Shown piece after piece: positions 12,745-24,330 of a stretch of 64,000 nucleotides of DNA. The translations under genes were made by a program, and so were the position numbers. This stretch comes from Lottia gigantea (lineage: Eukaryota; Mollusca; Gastropoda; Lottiidae). The notes beneath the pieces were generated by a model, which was not told where the DNA came from, did no database searches, and saw only the letters and a program-made list of their open reading frames with translations. The DNA lies in the NCBI RefSeq assembly GCF_000327385.1, contig NW_008707601.1:342406-406405 (forward strand), given 5' to 3'. Numbering within the stretch: the stretch's first letter is position 1; each line of letters opens with the position of its first letter.

Positions 12745-13917
12745 ATGTCGAATAGTTCCAAAGAAGTAAAATTTATTGGCGAAAAAGAGAAATTTATTCA
12801 CAAGATATGGTCATGGTTCGTGAATCGAAACGCTAACCAATCAACGTGCTTGGTTTATCAAATAGATAACAAGCATGTTAGGTAAGTACACTTAATTTGC
12901 ATATCAATTCATAAATATTCATATAATTATGCTAATTAGATGAGATAAAAAATGATAAGAAATATTATCGCACAAACAAAAACATGTTCTTGTTGATCAT
13001 GTTCATTGACATCTACAATTTAACTTACGATACACCAACATCGTAACTTACATTTTCTTTTGAATATAAAATATATCTACATCTACAAGCAAGGAAAAAT
13101 TCAGTGACCAAATTACAAATTTTATGTAGAAAGAAACACTATGTATATCAAAATAAAATAAACTAAAAATAGTTTAGGAAAACTTATCGTCTTCAACATT
13201 AACAATTTTCAAATTTCAAATACTGGTTTCTGGTTAAATACCAATTATATTTTCTAAAACTTTAAACACTGTTCACTATGGTCACTATGTTTCAACAATT
13301 TACATTGTGTTATACCAAAATATTTATGTATTTTTACTATTAGATTACTTTTGCACGTAGTTCTTCAGCAAACAAAATATTCTAACAGACTTTACAGATT
13401 TCTATTCACAACGATAAATACGTTTGAACAATTAACAAGAATATATTTCAAGTGGTTTCTATTATTCACAACGTTTCAACAAATTACACCGTCGAGAATA
13501 TATATTCGCTTGTCTTTTATACTTGTAATTTTCAATAATTTGTATTGCTTACAATTTACATTGATCATGTCAAGTGATAACATGTCACGGGAAGGGATCA
13601 TATTGGTGAAAGACTGTTCCTTATCGATTCCACATGGCCAAAAAATGGTTAAAAAAACGTTTCAATGTGATTCGATCACGGACAATTGTAATTTTCGTGT
13701 TGCATTTTTTACGCAATATAAATGGTTCAGACAGGTTGAATATTTCATTGCGGAAAATATCAAATTAATCTTATTTCATCATATTATTAAACAGACATAT
13801 AATTCACGTATAAAATATGAAAAGGAAGAATTGCCAAGTTTTATATTAAATTGGTTCGAGTTTGAGGTAATTAAAGAAATCCCTAACGTGATAAAGGATT
13901 CATTACCAATAGAATAA
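12745..13917 (+). CDS. Candidate two-exon gene, product unknown
   Basis: I do not recognise this protein. Exon 1 is read from ATG 12745 to 12881 and ends AG|GTAAGT, a strong donor that splits an arginine codon. The frame is open back to 12619, so an upstream exon is possible. Exon 2 starts after the acceptor TTTTTACTATTAG at 13343, in matching phase, and stays open to TAA at 13915-13917. The spliced product would be 236 residues. Intron 12882-13343 is very AT-rich. At about 33% GC, 190 codons without a stop are unlikely by chance. However, residues near 13420-13550 lie in a loose repeat of about 53 bp (GTTTCAACAA-type blocks, also seen in the intron at 13288), which could inflate openness. 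The C-terminal 116 residues, from ATG 13567 (MSSDNMSREG...), look most protein-like: soluble, aromatic and basic, with no repeat. A single-exon gene starting at 13567 is the alternative. Confidence 0.4.
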
Positions 13918-14668
13918 ACCACTCACTGCCAGTATCCATTTCTCATGTCTAACAATTAGAGGTAATTAGTTTAAAGATGAATTTCTTGTACAGTTTAGTT
14001 ACAATTGGTCTCTCGACGACTAGCTTTAATTGTTTAGGAATTTTCTATTCAAGTCTACACAGTGCCGTAAAGTTTCATATTTCTTAACCACAATTACAAT
14101 CGGTAATGACTAAATGCAAATTGGCCGAAGCGATATCTATTTTTTTTTAGACGTCTGATAAAAAAATTTCTAGATTCGGAATTCAAGATCGGCAATTATT
14201 CTATTTTCAGTGGATTAGTGTAGATATTTTCACGCATAACAGTATGCTTTTTAAACATTGTTCACTTTTTGCGAAAAATTGTATTTAATTTTTTTTTCTT
14301 ATTATTGGTTTATGAACGTTTTTAATTTTAAAGTATGGTGATATTTTTGAATGATGTAGATATCTTGTGCGCACATTCCGCGATACAATACAAACATGTG
14401 TTAACGTCTTCCGACTCTTTGTGATTCGTTTCAAAATATACAATATTCGATTATGCATAATGTCATGTTAAATAAGAAAATAAATATAAATCTTTAAAAA
14501 TAAAAATAAGAATCCAAACAAGAAGGACAATCCATACTATACATTCAATAAATATTTTGTCGCGGCTATTTTGAACGACAACGGGTGATTAAGAATAGAT
14601 TGTTCATCTAATTCAGTTTCTAGAATCATTTGAATTTTATTTACTTCAAATTTCATTTACGTTTGAAT

Positions 14669-14840
14669 ATTTGAAGACGTTCCATAGAAAATCTTCATGT
14701 TTTCTGTCATTCTACATTAATGCTGAATCCCATGACATAAATAACATTTACTTGAAAATTCATATACGTTGGGTAGTAGGACTATTTGAAGACGTTCCTT
14801 AAATATAAAATCTTCATGTTTTCTGGTCATTCTAATGGAT
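14669..14840. repeat. Local duplication about 114 bp apart
   Basis: TATTTGAAGACGTTCC followed by AAAATCTTCATGTTTTCTG and a TCATTCTA block occurs at 14669 and again at 14783, with a short insertion in the second copy. It is an old local duplication with no coding potential. Confidence 0.7.
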
Positions 14841-15526
14841 CTTTCACAAGTTCGATGAAACTACTCGTACTAGTAGAAGAGTCATTTCAATTGGTATTCT
14901 GATCTGTGTAGGAGATGATGTGGAATCACCAATAAAGATTGTATTATGATAATGAGTTATTTAGTAGAAAACTATCAATATGAAACAGATATAATCTCTT
15001 GTTAGTCAGTCTGTCATACAGTCCTTAATATTCATATCATTTCCTGGCTTGTCTTTCCTGATTTACAACTCTTTGGTCTAATGAAAATTGGCTAGATGCT
15101 AAGGAATGCAGCAAGTATGGCGCACACCATATATTTTGTTTATTTTTATGCTATATTCAAACGTATACAACATTTATTCAAAATTAAAAGAAATATCTGC
15201 ATAATTGTCTACGAAGATTTTCTGGAAGAAAAACCGGACTGGTAACAACAATCTAAATGAGAGTTCTTTGAGTATGTATGACTTATTAAATATATGAGTT
15301 ATTCTGTGATGGCAGTGCATATTTATCTTTAAGTATCTCTAGCATGGCCCCCCGGATCAGAAAGCAAAGTTTTTCATATTGACATAACGCGTAAATTATT
15401 ATTTTTCATTTATTTTGCCCGTTACGTCTGACTTTGATATTTTATTTTAGGTTAGTACTTGTTTTTTGTTTCAATTTCGCTGTTCACGTCGTTATTAAAG
15501 TTTTTAACTTCCAGGAATCCTGCAGA

Positions 15527-15641
15527 CCAGGCCCCATATTCTCAAAACGATCTTAGCTCTAGGATGTCCTAGAATCAATTTTAGAAGATAAGAACCTAGG
15601 ACATCCTAGCGCTAAGATCGTTTCGAGAATACGGGGCCTGG
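15527..15641. mobile_element. Fold-back element, 46-bp arms
   Basis: The left arm 15527-15572 begins CCAGGCCCCATATTCTCAAA and ends GGATGTCCTAG. The right arm 15596-15641 is its reverse complement with only three mismatches. The 23-bp loop is unpaired. The near-perfect stem implies recent insertion or stem-specific homogenisation. There is no transposase. It is most simply a palindromic MITE or fold-back element. Confidence 0.85.
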
Positions 15642-16364
15642 GTTTCTCAAGTAAATAAGTGCAACTTTCAATCTCTGGAATTGCTAAAGCGCCTCGGACC
15701 TTCGCGAAGCCCTCGCCCGCCAGTTAAGAATCCCTGCTGTAGACTAATCTAGTTTGGTCATTATAAATATGGTCACAATTTAATCCATAAGAAATCTGAT
15801 AACATTGCCAAACATTTGTATTATTCCATACTTAAATAATTTATAAGTCATGTCCAAAATACATAACATATTTGATAATTTCTTGACTTCTCGAAGGTTT
15901 GGTGTTAAATCAAATTGACCGTTTCCCGTACCAGTTTATACTGTACTTACGTTATTTATTTATTTACTCATTTTGTTGTATATAATAATAAAAAGTAATG
16001 TTAAAACTGACGACGACCAACATAAACAGATCTGTTTTCATTCGGGATAAATATTTAATTTGTTATATTCAGAACAATTGAGGGATTTTTATAATAAACT
16101 ATCCATTAGGCGTTGCCTTTTCTGTTGAACTTACTACCAATAAAGCTTAAACAATTTAAAAATGTATTTATTTCGGGATTATTTTTATACGGATGACTAT
16201 TGGAAGCGCAATAGGAACGTCAGTATTTGGACGATTTAGAAATTCGGATGTAATGTAATATTAAATCTTGCTAATTATTGGATTAACGCAATATTCTTAT
16301 AAATAATATTCATTTAAGAACAACAATTTTTTAATGGAATAGACTTATATTTACTTCTTTAAAC

Positions 16365-16448
16365 ACAACGTTTCATTATACATACTGGTAACGTTCTCAA
16401 GTTATGATTAACCTGTACGTGTTACCCGTATGTATTATGAAACGTTGT
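16365..16448. mobile_element. Fold-back element, about 29-bp arms
   Basis: ACAACGTTTCATTATACATA at 16365 is matched inversely by TATGTATTATGAAACGTTGT ending at 16448, and pairing continues inward through GGTAAC and GTTACC. The loop is about 25 bp. It is a small hairpin element with no coding capacity and is unrelated in sequence to the 15527 element. Confidence 0.8.
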
Positions 16449-18489
16449 CTATTTCTATATCTTTAAAAAAAATTATTGATGTGCAGTAATACTTCTAAAT
16501 TTCTTATAACGATTTATATTCATTGATAAATAATAATTTTATTCGCTTAATAAAAAATATGACAAATACTAATACAGAAACTGTCGTTGTTACTGTCGCG
16601 GAAAATTGTCGAATTTGTGAGAGAGTGCGTGTGATGTACTGAGCTTATATCAAAGAATTGTAATAAATAACACTAATAAGTACTAATGATCCGAAACGCA
16701 AAAAGAAACCCCAAATCCAACACAACATTTTGACGAAACATTGGTAGTAGCTAATGAACTGTTCACATGAGGAAGTATATCAATCATAAGTGAGTAAGTA
16801 TTTCATAATGAAAAGTTTTAATTTTTTAACAGTATTGATTGATGATTATATTATATACATATTAAGTGCATTTTTTTTCACGGGGATTGTACAGTTTACG
16901 CAAGAAATTTTGAAATTTATAGAATTTGAATCATAGCATACTTTTCGTAAGTTATCCGAAATAGTGTTTCAATATCTCGATAGTCTACTGATATTTCCGT
17001 CCGCCACAGTGAGTTTGAATCCTATAATAAGAAATACGCTGTCGAATATTTTTCATGGTCTCCTTTGTTACCATCCCTTGAGATTTCACATCAAATAATG
17101 GAGTTTTCTCCCTTTGGTTTAAAAATCTCATTATCTTTTCATTATGTCTGGCTCATGTTCACTTCGCCCCTGTATGATGTAGAGTGTACAGATTTTATAA
17201 TAATTAATCTTTTATTAATGTATTATATGTGGTTCATTAACCAATTAGGTACAAATCTTAGGTACCAATTTTGATGTAGGTAGATAATTATCTAAACTGA
17301 AGTATTTAGCGGATATAACACCGCAATCCGACTCGCTTCAGTGACTTCTATAAAGTGGGCTTCGTTATTAAAACAAAAACAGAGTGTATCACAAATCCAA
17401 AACGAAACCATTGAAACTTAAAAGGCTATCATAGATATAGCTACTTCATACGGTTTGATTAAAATATACTTCGAAGTCTGAATTTAATTCTGAATTACCG
17501 GTTTAATTTGAAATCAAAATGCCGCTTTTACAAATTTTCAGTTGAACAGTTTTTTATTTCTGTGAATTATATTCATGTACATTTACAAAAATATACCTAT
17601 AGCCAATAAAAATCCTTAAAAAATAAAAAAAAGTGTAAAATGCCGAACCGTTGAATTAATGAATATATGATTGAATGTCATTATTGAAATATTTATGAAT
17701 AATGCGATATGAATTGCTACTTTGACATCGCTGTGTCATTGCGTTTTATTTATTCATAGCGTAGTCGAAAATCTATAATAGTTTTGCACAAATTGAGCGT
17801 GATGCGTCTTTATTCTGCCGAGGGCAGATTATTATTATGTTACTGACAAGGAAATTGATAGCAGTTTACATTGTTGGTATTGTATTGTTGTAATTGTCGA
17901 AGTGTATTTTAATTATCAAATGATTGTGCATTTTAAGTTAGATTAAAGGTTTATTTATTTGTGCGTTTGAAAGTATCTATGATTATGTATTGTTAGCAGA
18001 AGTGTCTTTAAGGGTATCAGATTGTATACTGGAATTTGCATAGATAATATTCAATGTGCGATAAAAAAAAAAAAAAAAAACAGTTTTCGTTAATATATTT
18101 ATGTAAAAAATTCAAATTTTAGAATCCATGCGTTTTTATAATCTTTGGAATCTTATTTTGCGATAAAAATAAAAGTTCGTTATAATTTTTTTTTTTTCTG
18201 TAAATTCGAACCTTTGTTTTTACCATGTATTTTAGTATAGTGTCCTGGTATACGTAGATTTGAACGATGTATAATCGTATGCCGGCTCTTTGTTTTCTGA
18301 TTGTGTTAACAATTGTCCGGTCCGCTATAATGGTTTTCGTTCTCTCCCTAGTGCGACCTTTTAACACCATTTTATATCGGAAATAGGGAAATAAAGGAAA
18401 AGGAACAATTTAACTATTTTATTATGAATTAATTAAACTCCTCGAATAATTTTAACATCTGCTACGATTGGTTTAAATTCTTTTATTAC

Positions 18490-18534
18490 GTTTCCATGGT
18501 AACACGTGATTCTCTTTTATGTCCGCCATCTTGG
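18490..18534 (+). promoter_or_regulatory. X-box, E-box and YY1-like site cluster upstream of MMP
   Basis: Within 45 bp lie GTTTCCATGGTAAC (18490-18503), which fits the RFX X-box pattern GTHNYYATRRNAAC at every position; CACGTG (18503-18508), a palindromic E-box overlapping its last base; and CCGCCATCTTGG (18523-18534), a YY1-like site. Three GC-containing motifs in AT-rich surroundings suggest a promoter or proximal enhancer about 0.9 kb upstream of the MMP start codon. The target gene and transcription start are inferred and not visible in the sequence. Confidence 0.4.
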
Positions 18535-19403
18535 TTTACTATACGCTGTTGTTTAGTACTAATATATTTAAATGTTGTTGTTTTTACACTTCCCTCTTTG
18601 AACACACGTCCGTTGTTTGTTTACATATCAATTCCCGAAGAACAGAATCTAATTAAGATTTCCAACATTAATTAATCACAGTCCTAATTAACTTGATAAA
18701 CGCCGCGTTGTTACAACGTGGAAGACTGTTAATACGAGCTCGAATGACTCACGGCTTTGTATTTGACAAAAGTCGTAGAACAGTAGAATACGTCTGCTAG
18801 GATTTAGAATATTGGTAGGAATAATTCCTTATAATTTCATAGACAAGTGGAATATTAGGGTCTGCGATTTCTCTAAGATTACAATATATTTGAATATATT
18901 CATTGAGTTGATGCCTCGAGTTACAGGCCGGTTCCACTTTGATGGTGCCGACAGGAAGTGAGAACTTGGCTTTATTTAGATTCGCCAGATGTTTGTATGA
19001 CTGAAGCCGAATCGAGGCTTATGTAGTTTTAAGTATTAATCGGGACAAGTTTTTTGTGTTAATTTTGAGTAGTTGTGATATTGGAAAGTTAACGGTAATA
19101 TATTCTATGTATTGAGTCTGATAGTGGTATATCGTGGCAGGCGAGGTGAATATCGAGGCAGGCAAGACGATAGTATTCAGTCAGTCAGTAGAGAGAGTTA
19201 TAGAGTATTAATAGAATCGTTCTCGGCTCACTCAGGTCGCTTTAATACAATGAAATATTAAGTTTATAGTGTGTTATTGTGTGAGCATGGTGCCATAACG
19301 CCCTACCTTTTACGCTATGAGATCATCCAGTAATACAACGGAGCTTTTAAGTGTTGTCTAACTTTGGATTATAGATTTGGGAAGATAACGTGGATCAGGA
19401 ATA

Positions 19404-19631
19404 ATGGAAAAAGACTGCTCTTGTCTCAGTGAAAACACAAACAAACTTTGTATAGAGCGTTCACATAAAAGTGACGTTAGGAACTGTAACAAAAGATGTA
19501 ATTTATTCCGACGATTTGATTTTTCAAATATTCTAGTCTTGTATATATTAGTTCTATTTTTTGGATATGTGACGTCATCACCAGTGCGAGCATCCGATAA
19601 ACATTATCATCAAATTCAATCATATGGAGTG
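19404..19631 (+). CDS. Matrix metalloproteinase, exon 1 (signal / signal-anchor)
   Basis: This is the first coding exon of a secreted or membrane-anchored zinc endopeptidase that would cleave extracellular matrix or surface proteins. An in-frame TAA at 19386 makes ATG 19404 the first possible in-frame start. The exon gives 76 residues and ends exactly on a codon before the donor GTAAGT (phase 0). Residues 1-40 are polar and basic with five cysteines (5, 7, 16, 28, 32). Residues 41-57 (SNILVLYILVLFFGYVT) form a hydrophobic helix, with a plausible signal-peptidase site after A63 (VRA|SD). Such a long cysteine-bearing n-region is unusual: it may be an atypical signal peptide or a type II signal-anchor, as known in MMP-23. 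Assignment rests on exon 2, reached in phase, giving SYGV-EYLRKFGYL, the usual start of an MMP propeptide. A TGACGTCA octamer lies within the exon at 19570. Confidence 0.75.
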
Positions 19632-21619
19632 GTAAGTTCAATTATTATTTTTTTATGATAATCCATATATATTCCAGCTAATGCTGATTTATGCTGCACT
19701 GCTGCACTCAACATACTCACGTAGATACATTTATACTCATGTAAACTTATAAGCATAGACTCGTATATTTAACTGCTCGTAAATTCCAAATTACCTGCCA
19801 AACCTTTTGGTTTATTAATACGCGTATATAATACATAGCCCAGTATATTCATATGCACTTTATGAGATGGTGACCAAAGAATACCTTTCTCAGCACACTA
19901 GCTCTGCTACGCCTATGGATATACCTGTAATAACTTACACTACATCATACTTATATATCATAAGACGACATGCTATCATCTACAGGTAAAACCAGTATAA
20001 CATACTATGACTATTATACTTGCAATATCTACTGCTAAAACATTTTAAATATATTTACACGTTGTGTTTAGAATCGACACAGGTAAATACATTTCTACTG
20101 TACATAAATAACCATAATCTTCATATACATGTACTTATTGAATATCGATATCCCGTACATAATGTTAGTTATTAACAACAGTGTCGAGAGTTCGAATCCC
20201 CCTGAATCAATTAACATCTTCAGATAGAATCAGTGTATATAATACTTCATAATATTTCAATCATTTTTATATACTCATTTCATTCAATGAGAATTAAAAA
20301 AAATTTATAAATTGGCACATACGTGGATGAATTACACGTTATATTAGTTTGTTAAGTCAGGCATAGCAAGGAATGATATCGCATAGTATAATTAACCAAT
20401 TATTTCATTAACGACCTCATTATTTCATTAAATATCATCACTATTGACGCGATTGTTATAGAACAAAACGACTCGTACGAGGTGTGACCTGCTTACTACA
20501 ATATGCGCAATTTTTGGTCTCTATCAATGATTGATATAGAAATAGAGATGAAGTCCCAATAATAAGGACCACAGTGATGTCTCTTTAAGTTAACTGTAAA
20601 ATGACTTGCTAAAATCAGTTTTCGTAGGTCACAAAGAACGGACAAACGATGAACTTTACGAGGAATTGCAAATTAATCATTGTAAAATTAAATGAAATGA
20701 AATGGATATATTGTTTCATATCTATCTATATATAGCAATGGGGAGGAAATACTAGATTGCAATCACTAGTGTAGAACTTGAAAAGGAGGAAACCGATGCA
20801 TGTTCTTGTAGAAATTATATTATGTAGATTAACGGTACCTCAGTCAGTGTATTCATCCATATCATTAAGTAGATGATCAGTATACAGATAACAATGGTGT
20901 AATTGTTTTTTCACCTGTAATTACACCAGGTAAATCATTCTAACGTTTGTTTAGCACACTACCAGAGTCTTCTTCTCAGTTCCAATTAACAATATATTAA
21001 CCAGCCACTGATACTATTACATTGTCTTTTACATGTAGAGAGAACATTAGATTAACAGATATTAAAATACGAAATATGCTTTAAACCAGTAGAATATTGT
21101 GTATTCATTTCTATAGCCTATGAAGCCACAGCGAAGCTGTACATGACACTAATCGGACCAAAGACAACTAGATAAGTCCTATAAAGGAAGGTGTCCTTTT
21201 GAGTATTAAGATGCAAAATCACTAAGTTTTCGACATAAAAATATAGGAACAACTATATATTGTATATGACAAACAGGTTTAGTTTCATATCTGTCTAAAA
21301 TTTTTTATAAATGTTTATGAATGAAAGTGACGGAGTAATAAACTAGTAGAGGTAAGGAAGTAATATAAATTTGTTTATAAATGTAATAAGAATTTAAGTG
21401 GCTTACAGAAAAAAATGTTAGAGGCGTTTAATCACAGTTATAGCTGCAAGGAAATAGTTTAAAGTTTAATAGACTTAAATGTCGATTAAATTCATGCATA
21501 TCTGACATAACACCGGCGCTCGAATGAGACAACGTTGTCATTTTTGGCTTCATTATAATACTTCATATTACGAAGGGCTCGACGTCGTCTTCACGTCAAC
21601 AATTACTTCACGTCCTTAT

Positions 21620-21935
21620 GGACTCGACGTCATCCTTCTTCTTCATGTCATCAAGGACTCGACGTCGTCGTTCTTCTTTACGTTCTGAAGGACTCGACGT
21701 TATCATTCTTCTTCATGTCATCAAGGACTCGACGTCATCATTCTTCTTCATGTCATCAAGGACTCAACGTCACCATTCTTCTTCATGTCATCAAGGACTC
21801 GACGTCATCATTCTTCTTCATGTCATCAAGGACTCGACGTCACCATTCTTCTTCATGTCATCAAGGACTCGACGTCACCATTCTTCTTCATGTCATCAAG
21901 GACTCGACGTCATCAGTATTCTTTACTTTAAAAAG
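21620..21935. repeat. 35-bp minisatellite, 9 copies
   Basis: A 35-bp unit starting GGACTCGACGTCATCATTCT and ending TTCATGTCATCAA starts at 21620, 21655, 21690 and every 35 bp to 21900. The outer copies are more diverged, and related fragments extend to about 21572 and 21975. Each unit carries CGACGTCA, one base from the CRE octamer. Since 35 is not a multiple of 3, frames cycle through a 35-residue Ser/His/Phe-rich repeat that is an artefact. Confidence 0.95.
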
Positions 21936-24159
21936 CATTCGACGCCTCGTGTTTGTTGTCATCAAACGTCACTCTAGAGATGATTTAATTCCCGGGACGT
22001 ACTTAATGTTCTGAGTACACCATTGTAAATTCATGCAGACTTATCAAATATCTGTTAATATATATTATGACGGTTATGTTTGTCCTCGCCTCGAATAGAA
22101 ATGATTTAATAACCCACAATTATCATATTTGTCAAGAATTATTCTGAAATGTATCTGTCCCCAAAGTTCAACGTGTGTCAAGAACATATATATACATTTC
22201 AGATTGTATTTAAAAGATTGAAAAGCAATATATCTGATAAATTTGATCTAGCTCGCTCTCGCCCTAGTTCATGTTCAGATGGCTCTATGGCAGCGAACTT
22301 CAGATTTATTTAATTTACCAGTCTGCTATTTTAACAAGTGCATCGAGTTTTAACTTTAATTATTAGAGTGTGGCTTTGACACGATTCTGTTTATGTGGAA
22401 TAAGTAAATATGACCTACAGCCATTGAAATTTAAAAACAAAAAGCATGTACCAGATCTTTGGCGGTGATGTACTTATCATAAAAAATCGTAATACGGCAA
22501 TTTCAACCTCTACACAGTACTTTGCATAAGCACCCCAAATTACCTAATATCACGCAATAAAGCAGCCTATGCAATGTACCATGTTATTTACCTATGCAAA
22601 TAATGCAATGGATGTGACAGACAGTTATGGACCAATGGCATGTACCAGTGCGATACATTTCGTCTGTACGTAACGAGCCAATATATACTGCGTGAACGGT
22701 TTGATACCATGTATGAGATTATCGGGTCGTTATTTACTAGGCCAGTATGTGCTGGGATATATGTAATAGTAATACAGTAAAATTTGTTATTATATGGTAC
22801 CCAGATGTTAGAGTTAATAACTAAAACTTCATATAACCAAAAACCTTTGAAATGCCAAACGTAATATTTATATTAATACGTGAAATAAAGGTCTGTACAC
22901 CTCCTGTACAGTCGATATGCAAGTCTTCATAGAGTTTTTGGAGATCAAAGATCCCAAGGGACGTACGATGGAATAACGATCACCAAACATATGGGGGGTC
23001 TGCAAGATCTTCATTTCCCGAATATGACTATTGACGACAACAATGGAAGCTTTCCATAAACTTATTATCGTCAAAAATCTGAAATCTTGATGCTTTAGGA
23101 AAAGGAATTATACAGGACTAAGATTCCAGATGGGCATTTTTCTTGCCAATGTTCAGAGATTGGTAGTTTTGTTGTATAACTGTTTGCATAAGTTACAAGG
23201 CCGTGTCTGATACGAAGGTAGTTTTCTGTGAATATACCAAAATATCGTCCAACTAGTTGACAGATTTGTATTTTAGTACAATGGTCGTTTTCAGAGGTCA
23301 CACAGCTATTCAATTGAATTTAAGACGAATCATACAAACACAAGACTTACAACAGGATTACCAATGAGACTATGAGGATTAGAGCTGTAATAATAGGATC
23401 AAGGAGACTAAAAACCAGAAGGTGTCAGGAAGGTCAATATCAACACGCTGTGGTACGGGGTCAAACGATGGTGACACGTTTTCAGGAAGCCTGTTAGTTT
23501 CCATCTTGGCACCAGATGTGATCTCAAACAGGTCTCTGATTCATTCGTTAACAACAAACCAACGCTTTTATTGGTGCAGTTGTATTACCATTCTGCAAAC
23601 TCAGCGTCCATTCGTTTTGCCATGTACCTAGTAATCTGAAATGAAACGTGTTTAGGTACATCAGCATAAAGTGTTTTGGCAATACTACTGACCTGACTTT
23701 GTATGCACTACAATGAAATTGTCCTTGGCACTTTAAAAAATGATACGATCTGAACGATGCATATCTTGAGATTCTTGCCGCATTAAAGATTGAATCGCCG
23801 CGAGAAAATCCGTAGATTAAGTGTCTTCGGGATTGTGTTTTAAATTCAACCTTATTGGAATCTTACCGGCCCGAAACTGGTTCGCCAGGGTCATTCGCAT
23901 ATTCTTTTTCTATTTCCAACTGTCTAGAGAGTTTTATCGTGGCCAGACTGAAGAGGCCACCAAGGTAACTGATATAAGGTTATCATGTGACCTGTCTGAC
24001 CTCAGTTCAAGGGTCAATTGATAAAGATAATTAAAAGTTAATTAGAATTGATGTTTAAAATCAGACAAGAACACTGACTTTATGGTTTCATTGTCTTAAC
24101 TTCATAGTTATGTGTTTAGTTTGAAGAAACATCGGCACAAACATGGTGCTTAGTTGGCA

Positions 24160-24330
24160 CTCATTTCAGGCCAATAACCAGACGTGATTGTTCGGAGCGG
24201 CAAGTAATATGTACGGAGGGACAAGTAATATATCTGGAAGTTGTCGCTCAATTCAGGACCTTAGCCAGGCGCGATTGTTCGGAAGGGCAAGTAATATGTT
24301 CGGAAGGGCAAGTAATATATCTGGAAGAGC
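24160..24330. repeat. 87-bp tandem duplication with inner repeats
   Basis: CTCATTTCAGG at 24160 and CTCAATTCAGG at 24247 start two copies that each contain GATTGTTCGGA and two GGCAAGTAATAT-type blocks. Inside each copy the short block GGAAGGGCAAGTAATAT is itself duplicated. Confidence 0.8.

Larger units (their letters stand above)
13918..18480. other. AT-rich intergenic DNA
   Basis: No exon is supported here. It holds a local duplication (14669-14840), two fold-back elements (15527-15641 and 16365-16448), and poly-A and poly-T runs near 18063 and 18186. AATAAA hexamers occur, one overlapping the stop of the upstream candidate gene and another near 14478; either could serve polyadenylation but neither is diagnostic in such AT-rich DNA. 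An 83-codon ATG frame on the minus strand at 18119-18370 is not convincing. Confidence 0.5.

Noticed and set aside
18119-18370. 83-codon ATG frame on the minus strand near the X-box cluster
   Set aside because: The C-terminal half is low-complexity, encoded by poly-A/T runs, with no family resemblance; could be a divergent transcript but there is no direct support.
20180-20210. GAGTTCGAATCCCCC resembling a tRNA B-box
   Set aside because: No matching T-stem, A-box or cloverleaf nearby.
21618-22014. 119- and 99-codon Ser/His/Phe-rich frames
   Set aside because: Artefacts of the 35-bp array; the peptide repeat is three units read in three frames.
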